Assembly: GCA_964651395.1 (NCBI GenBank)
Contig: CAZYXZ010000096.1
Span: 1-9,358 of the forward strand
Length of the DNA: 9,358 nt
Origin: CAZYXZ01 sp964651395
GTDB taxonomy: Bacteria > Actinomycetota > Actinomycetes > BP-191
Direction of reading: 5' to 3'
The notes below the pieces were generated by a model that was given only the letters and a program-made list of their open reading frames with translations, ran no database searches and was not told the origin of the DNA. Positions 6,281 to 9,358 of the stretch are shown piece after piece. A program made the translations under genes and the position numbers. Each line of letters opens with the position of its first letter. Position 1 is the first letter of the stretch.

Positions 6281-6793
6281 GTGCGCGTGCTCGGCGTCGA
6301 CCCCGGCCTGACCCGGTGCGGGGTGGCCGTCGTCGACTCCGGGGCCGGCGGGCGGCTGAGCTACGTCGACGCCGGCGTCGTCCGCACTCCGGCGGCGGCG
6401 CCCCTGGGCGAGCGCCTGCTCGCGCTCGACCGGGAGATCAGCGACTGGATCGCGCGCTACGACCCGGCCGCGGTCGCGGTGGAGCGGGTGTTCAGCCAGC
6501 ACAACGTGAGCACCGTCATGGGCACGGCTCAGGCCGGCGCGGTCGCGATCCTCTGCGCCGCGCGGGCCGGCGTGCCGCTGGCGCTGCACACACCGAGCGA
6601 GGTCAAGGCGGCGGTGACCGGCTCCGGCCGCGCGGACAAGGCCCAGCTCACCGTCATGGTGACCCGTCTGCTGCGCCTCACGTCCGCGCCGACGCCCGCC
6701 GACGCGGCCGACGCCCTGGCCCTGGCGATCTGTCACATCTGGCGCGGCCCGGCCGCCGAGCGACTCGCCGCCGCCGCGGCCCGGTCGCGATGA
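6281..6793 (+). CDS. ruvC: Crossover junction endodeoxyribonuclease RuvC (Holliday junction resolvase)
   Basis: RuvC cuts Holliday junctions symmetrically with the RuvAB motor during recombinational repair. The 170-residue protein begins MRVLGVDPGLTRCGVAVVD and keeps the four acidic metal-binding residues in family register. These are Asp7, Glu68 (in AVAVERVFSQHNVSTVMGTAQ), and Asp141 and Asp144 (in PADAADALALAICHIW); the E. coli equivalents are 7, 66, 138 and 141. The TPSEVKAAVTGSGRADKAQ segment is also typical. GTG 6281 is preceded by a strong GAGGAGG at 6270-6276 (spacing 4). The gene heads an operon with ruvA (ATGA overlap at 6790-6793) and ruvB, and sits behind an SOS box, so damage-inducible expression is expected. 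Confidence 0.97.
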   Translation: MRVLGVDPGLTRCGVAVVDSGAGGRLSYVDAGVVRTPAAAPLGERLLALDREISDWIARYDPAAVAVERVFSQHNVSTVMGTAQAGAVAILCAARAGVPLALHTPSEVKAAVTGSGRADKAQLTVMVTRLLRLTSAPTPADAADALALAICHIWRGPAAERLAAAAARSR

Positions 6794-7380
6794 TCGCCTC
6801 GGTGAGTGGCCGCGTCGCCGCCGTCGGCCCGGACACCGCCGTCGTCGAGGTCGGGGGAGTGGGGCTGCAGGTGCAGTGCACGCCCGACACGCTGGCCCGG
6901 CTGCGGGTCGGCCAGCCGGCGACCCTGGCCACCGCCCTCGTCGTCCGCGAGGACTCGCTCACCCTCTACGGGTTCGCCGACACCGCCGAGCGCGTGCTCT
7001 TCGAGCTGCTGCAGACCGCGAGTGGCGTGGGCCCGCGGCTGGCCCAGTCGATCCTTGCGGTGCACCGGCCGGACGCCGTACGCCGTGCGGTCGCCGCCGA
7101 CGACCTGGCGGCGTTCATGCTGGTGCCCGGCATCGGGCGCAAGGGCGCGCAGCGGATCGTCCTGGAGCTCAAGGACCGCCTCGGTGAGGTCGAGTCCGGC
7201 GCGCCGCTGCCCAGCACCGGCGCGGCGTCGGTCCGCGCGCAGGTGCGCGAGGCGCTCACCACGCTGGGCTACGGCGTCCGCGAGGCGGAGGAGGCGGCAC
7301 GCGCGTTGCCGGCCGACGCCGAGGACGGCGAGGTCGGTTCGGCCCTCAAGGCCGCCCTCAGGTCCCTGGACCGCCGATGA
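6790..7380 (+). CDS. ruvA: Holliday junction branch migration complex subunit RuvA
   Basis: RuvA binds four-way junctions as a tetramer and loads the RuvB motor. The 196-residue product has the three expected parts. The N-terminal OB-fold (MIASVSGRVAAVGPDTAVVEVGGVGLQVQC to REDSLTLYGF) covers about residues 1-64. The middle domain has two helix-hairpin-helix motifs, GVGPRLAQSIL (from residue 79) and PGIGRKGAQRIVLELKDRL (Gly114 on). A Pro/Ala/Ser linker leads to the C-terminal RuvB-binding domain, VREALTTLGYGVREAEEAARAL. ATG 6790 overlaps the ruvC stop (ATGA), and the resulting length matches actinobacterial RuvA. Upstream in-frame codons run through ruvC and are not coding. ruvB follows after 13 bases. 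Confidence 0.97.
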   Translation: MIASVSGRVAAVGPDTAVVEVGGVGLQVQCTPDTLARLRVGQPATLATALVVREDSLTLYGFADTAERVLFELLQTASGVGPRLAQSILAVHRPDAVRRAVAADDLAAFMLVPGIGRKGAQRIVLELKDRLGEVESGAPLPSTGAASVRAQVREALTTLGYGVREAEEAARALPADAEDGEVGSALKAALRSLDRR

Positions 7381-7393
7381 AGGCAGCACGCCG

Positions 7394-8422
7394 ATGACCG
7401 AGCCGCTGGACCTTTCGCCGATCCCGACGCCGGACGAGCGCGAGCTCGAGGCCGGTCTGCGGCCACGCAACCTCACCGAGTTCGTCGGGCAGGAGCGGGT
7501 CTGCGACCAGCTCCAGGTCATCCTCGACAGTGCCAAGCGGCGGGGCGCGCCACCGGACCACCTGCTCTTCTCCGGCCCCCCGGGCCTCGGCAAGACCAGC
7601 CTGGCGATGATCGTCGCGGGCGAGCTCGGCGTGTCGCTGCGTGTGACGAGCGGACCGGCCATCGAGCGCGCCGGCGACCTGGCCGCCGTACTCACGGCCG
7701 TGGCAGCGGGCGAGGTCCTCTTCATCGACGAGATCCACCGGATGAGCCGCCCGGCCGAGGAGCTGCTCTACGCGGCCATGGAGGACTTCCGCATCGACGT
7801 CGTCGTGGGCAAGGGCCCGGGCGCGACCGCGATCCAGGTCCCGCTGGAACCGTTCACGCTGATCGGCGCCACGACGCGCAGCGGGCTGCTCACCGGCCCG
7901 CTGCGCGACCGCTTCGGTTTCGTGGGTCGCATGGACTTCTACGAGCCCGACGAGCTGGTCTCGATCCTGACCCGGTCTGCGCGGCTGCTGGGCGTCGCGC
8001 TCGCCGACGACGGGGCGGCGGAGATCGCCGGCCGCTCGCGCGGCACGCCTCGGATCGCCAACCGTCTGCTGCGCCGTGTGCGCGACTTCGCCGAGGTCCG
8101 CGCCGACGGGGTGATCACGCTGGACGTCGCCCGGGGCGCGTTGACGCTCTACGACGTCGACGCGCTGGGACTGGACCGCCTGGACCGCGCCGTGCTCGAC
8201 GCGGTGGTCCGTCGGTTCGGCGGCGGCCCGGTGGGGCTCACCACGATCGCGGTCGCCGTGGGCGAGGAGCCCGAGACGGTCGAGGAGGTGGCGGAGCCGT
8301 TCCTCGTGCGGGCCGGTCTGCTCGCCCGCACGCCGCGCGGCCGGGCCGCAACCCCGGCCGCCTGGCACCACCTCGGGCTCACCCCACCGGTCGCGGCCGC
8401 GCCCCCCGGCTTGTTTGACTAG
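7394..8422 (+). CDS. ruvB: Holliday junction branch migration DNA helicase RuvB
   Basis: RuvB is the AAA+ hexameric motor that drives branch migration with RuvA. The 342-residue protein shows the family motifs in order. ERELEAGLRPRNLTEFVGQE is the N-terminal signature. Walker A is GPPGLGKT at 61-68, and Walker B is FIDE with Asp112-Glu113 in LFIDEIHRM. Next come EDFRIDVVVGKGP, sensor/arginine-finger elements in GATTRSGLLTGPLRDRFG, and GTPRIANRLLRRVRDFAEV. The C-terminal winged helix has GGGPVGLTTIAVAVGEE and FLVRAGLLARTPRGRAAT. ATG 7394 has GAAGG at 7379-7383, 10 bases upstream and overlapping the ruvA stop. It is the last gene of the SOS-controlled ruvCAB unit. Its TAG stop (8420-8422) also forms the first half of a -10-like hexamer for yajC. 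Confidence 0.98.
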   Translation: MTEPLDLSPIPTPDERELEAGLRPRNLTEFVGQERVCDQLQVILDSAKRRGAPPDHLLFSGPPGLGKTSLAMIVAGELGVSLRVTSGPAIERAGDLAAVLTAVAAGEVLFIDEIHRMSRPAEELLYAAMEDFRIDVVVGKGPGATAIQVPLEPFTLIGATTRSGLLTGPLRDRFGFVGRMDFYEPDELVSILTRSARLLGVALADDGAAEIAGRSRGTPRIANRLLRRVRDFAEVRADGVITLDVARGALTLYDVDALGLDRLDRAVLDAVVRRFGGGPVGLTTIAVAVGEEPETVEEVAEPFLVRAGLLARTPRGRAATPAAWHHLGLTPPVAAAPPGLFD

Positions 8423-8425
8423 ACT
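8420..8425 (+). promoter_or_regulatory. Possible -10 element (TAGACT) for yajC-secD
   Basis: TAGACT matches TANNNT well and overlaps the ruvB stop codon. It predicts a start near 8432 and a structured leader of about 71 bases before yajC. No -35 is recognisable. Such a promoter would let Sec genes be transcribed independently of the SOS-controlled ruv genes. Confidence 0.45.
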
Positions 8426-8433
8426 CCCACTCT

Positions 8434-8459
8434 CGGCCACGGCAGGTCTGCTGTGGCCG
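8434..8459 (+). repeat. Long inverted repeat in the yajC leader
   Basis: CGGCCAC (8434-8440) is the exact reverse complement of GTGGCCG (8453-8459). The interior continues with GGCAG/CTGCT pairing that includes one G-T wobble. The whole folds into a stem of about 11 pairs with a 4-base loop centred on 8446-8447. It lies just after the predicted transcription start. It could be a ruvB terminator without a U-tract, or a leader structure. Confidence 0.6.
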
Positions 8460-8474
8460 CGCGCGTAGGCGCGC
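8459..8474 (+). repeat. Second hairpin in the yajC leader
   Basis: GCGCGC-GTAG-GCGCGC is a perfect 6-bp stem with a 4-base loop. It directly abuts and shares one base with the preceding inverted repeat, and ends 14 bases before the Shine-Dalgarno at 8489-8494. It is all G-C and stable, but alternating GC runs are also common by chance in such DNA. Confidence 0.5.
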
Positions 8475-8502
8475 CTCGTTCGACCACCGAAAGGCCCAGA
8501 CG

Positions 8503-8838
8503 TTGATCAACGACGCCGTGCTCGCCGCGGAGAACGGCTCCGGGGGCGGCGGTGGCAGCTTCATCGTGCTGTTCGTGCTCCTGGCGGCGTTCTACTTCTT
8601 CGCCATCCGGCCCCAGCGCAACCGGCTGAAGGCCGCACAGCAGATCCAGGCGACCCTGTCACCGGGCCAGCGCGTGATCACGACCGCCGGTCTCTACGGG
8701 ACGGTTCGGCAGGTCGACGACGAGACCGTGACGCTCGAGGTGTCACCCGGCGTCGAGCTGGTCTACGTGCGCGCCGCCATCGGCAAGCTGCTCGACGTGC
8801 CGGCAGACGGCCAGCACGAGGCGATCGAGTCCGACTGA
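8503..8838 (+). CDS. yajC: Preprotein translocase subunit YajC
   Basis: YajC is a small inner-membrane partner of SecDF in the Sec translocon. The 111-residue protein has a short N-terminal tail with an unusual glycine run (GSGGGGGS, residues 12-19). One membrane helix follows at about residues 19-35 (SFIVLFVLLAAFYFFAI), then the conserved IRPQRNR boundary. The cytoplasmic domain carries LSPGQRVITTAGLYGTV and the beta-rich DDETVTLEVSPGVELVYVRAAIGKL. TTG 8503 is chosen as the start because GAAAGG at 8489-8494 lies 8 bases upstream. GTG 8518 is in frame but would be 23 bases from that site. The stop overlaps the secD ATG (TGATG, 8836-8840). The leader is structured; see the two hairpins. Confidence 0.95.
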   Translation: MINDAVLAAENGSGGGGGSFIVLFVLLAAFYFFAIRPQRNRLKAAQQIQATLSPGQRVITTAGLYGTVRQVDDETVTLEVSPGVELVYVRAAIGKLLDVPADGQHEAIESD

Positions 8839-9358
8839 TGGCTCCTCCGAAGTCCGCCTACCGGCCCGGCCGCTGGCTCGCCGTCCTCGTCCTCGTCGTC
8901 GCCGGCCTCTACACGCTGATCGGCGTGAAGCACTGGACGCCGCGCCTCGGGCTGGACCTGCAGGGCGGCACGAGCGTGACGTTGACGCCGGATGCGGCGA
9001 AGAACCCCGGCGGCGTGCCCAGCGACAAGCTGCAGAAGGCCGTCGACATCATCCGGCTGCGCGTCGACGCCTTCGGCGTCGGTGAGTCCGAGGTCGTGAC
9101 GCAGGGCGGCAACATCGTCATCTCGTTGCCCAGCGTCGGCCGCGACGAGGCGATCAGCATCGTCGGCCGGACGGCGCAGCTCACCTTCCGCGGCGTGATC
9201 GGCCAGCCGGTGCCCAATGCGCCCAGCCTCGAGGCCAGCCCGACGGCCACGCCGTCCGCGACCCGCACCGCGACACCGGCACCGACGCGGACGTCCGCCA
9301 GCGCGACGCCGCGGCCCGGCCAGACGGTCAACTCCCGGGTCATGCCCGGCCAGGTCCA
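8838..9358 (+). CDS. secD: Protein translocase subunit SecD, 5' part (runs off the window)
   Basis: The first 173 codons are present. SecD, with SecF, uses the proton motive force to help pull exported proteins across the membrane. The N-terminus is basic, then a membrane helix (about residues 13-30, WLAVLVLVVAGLYTLIGV), then the diagnostic LGLDLQGGTSV (from residue 37). The periplasmic P1 start follows: VDIIRLRVDAFGVGESEVVTQ, GGNIVISLPSV and GRTAQLTFR. From about residue 129 to 165 the sequence becomes a low-complexity Thr/Ala/Pro/Ser linker (ATPSATRTATPAPTRTSASA). ATG 8838 overlaps the yajC stop, so translation is probably coupled. The remaining membrane helices lie beyond the window. Confidence 0.95.
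   Translation, partial: MAPPKSAYRPGRWLAVLVLVVAGLYTLIGVKHWTPRLGLDLQGGTSVTLTPDAAKNPGGVPSDKLQKAVDIIRLRVDAFGVGESEVVTQGGNIVISLPSVGRDEAISIVGRTAQLTFRGVIGQPVPNAPSLEASPTATPSATRTATPAPTRTSASATPRPGQTVNSRVMPGQV

Noticed and set aside
8503..8838. Glycine run in YajC as a frameshift or repeat artefact
   Set aside because: The frame is continuous from the ribosome site through the membrane helix to the conserved RPQ motif, and short Gly/Ser tails before the helix are compatible with the family.
1..9358. Mobile element, CRISPR array, tRNA/rRNA, toxin-antitoxin or defence system
   Set aside because: There are no direct repeat arrays, transposase or integrase motifs, or RNA gene signatures. Every stretch over 100 bases is filled by recognisable core genes in one orientation with uniform composition.

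Overview
This is high-GC DNA with a conserved actinobacterial gene order, read entirely on the + strand. Phosphatidylinositol/PIM lipid genes are followed by pdxS-pdxT, yebC, ruvC-ruvA-ruvB, yajC and secD. Phosphatidylinositol mannosides (PIMs) are essentially confined to Actinomycetota, so the phylum is well supported. I cannot name the genus. Start codons are mixed ATG, GTG and TTG, and neighbouring genes often overlap by 4 bases (GTGA or ATGA), as in tightly coupled operons.

Layout. (1) 1-2223 holds the 3' end of pgsA (phosphatidylinositol phosphate synthase), then a PatA-type PIM acyltransferase and the mannosyltransferase pimA, all overlapping. Together they make phosphatidylinositol phosphate and then mono-mannosylated, acylated PIM on the cytoplasmic face of the membrane. 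(2) 2265-3900 holds two envelope proteins of unknown role: a small LemA-like membrane protein and a DUF3048/YerB-like probable lipoprotein. The latter is interrupted by a 10-base run of N. (3) 3917-5458 holds pdxS and pdxT, the two subunits of the DXP-independent pyridoxal 5'-phosphate synthase. A -10 hexamer placed so close to the pdxS ATG suggests a leaderless mRNA. (4) 5455-6204 is yebC, translationally coupled to pdxT. A G+C hairpin after it probably ends this unit. (5) 6281-8422 is ruvC-ruvA-ruvB, the Holliday-junction branch migration and resolution system. Its promoter carries a near-perfect LexA/SOS box between the -10 element and the Shine-Dalgarno sequence. (6) 8503-9358 is yajC and the 5' part of secD, membrane parts of the Sec translocon. 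They are preceded by an 80-base leader with a -10-like element and two strong hairpins.

The gene content is ordinary core genome. I found no mobile element, CRISPR array, tRNA, rRNA or novel gene cassette. What merits a second look is mainly regulatory (SOS box, leaderless pdxS, structured yajC leader, stop codons that double as -10 elements), plus the two uncharacterised envelope genes between the PIM and PLP genes.
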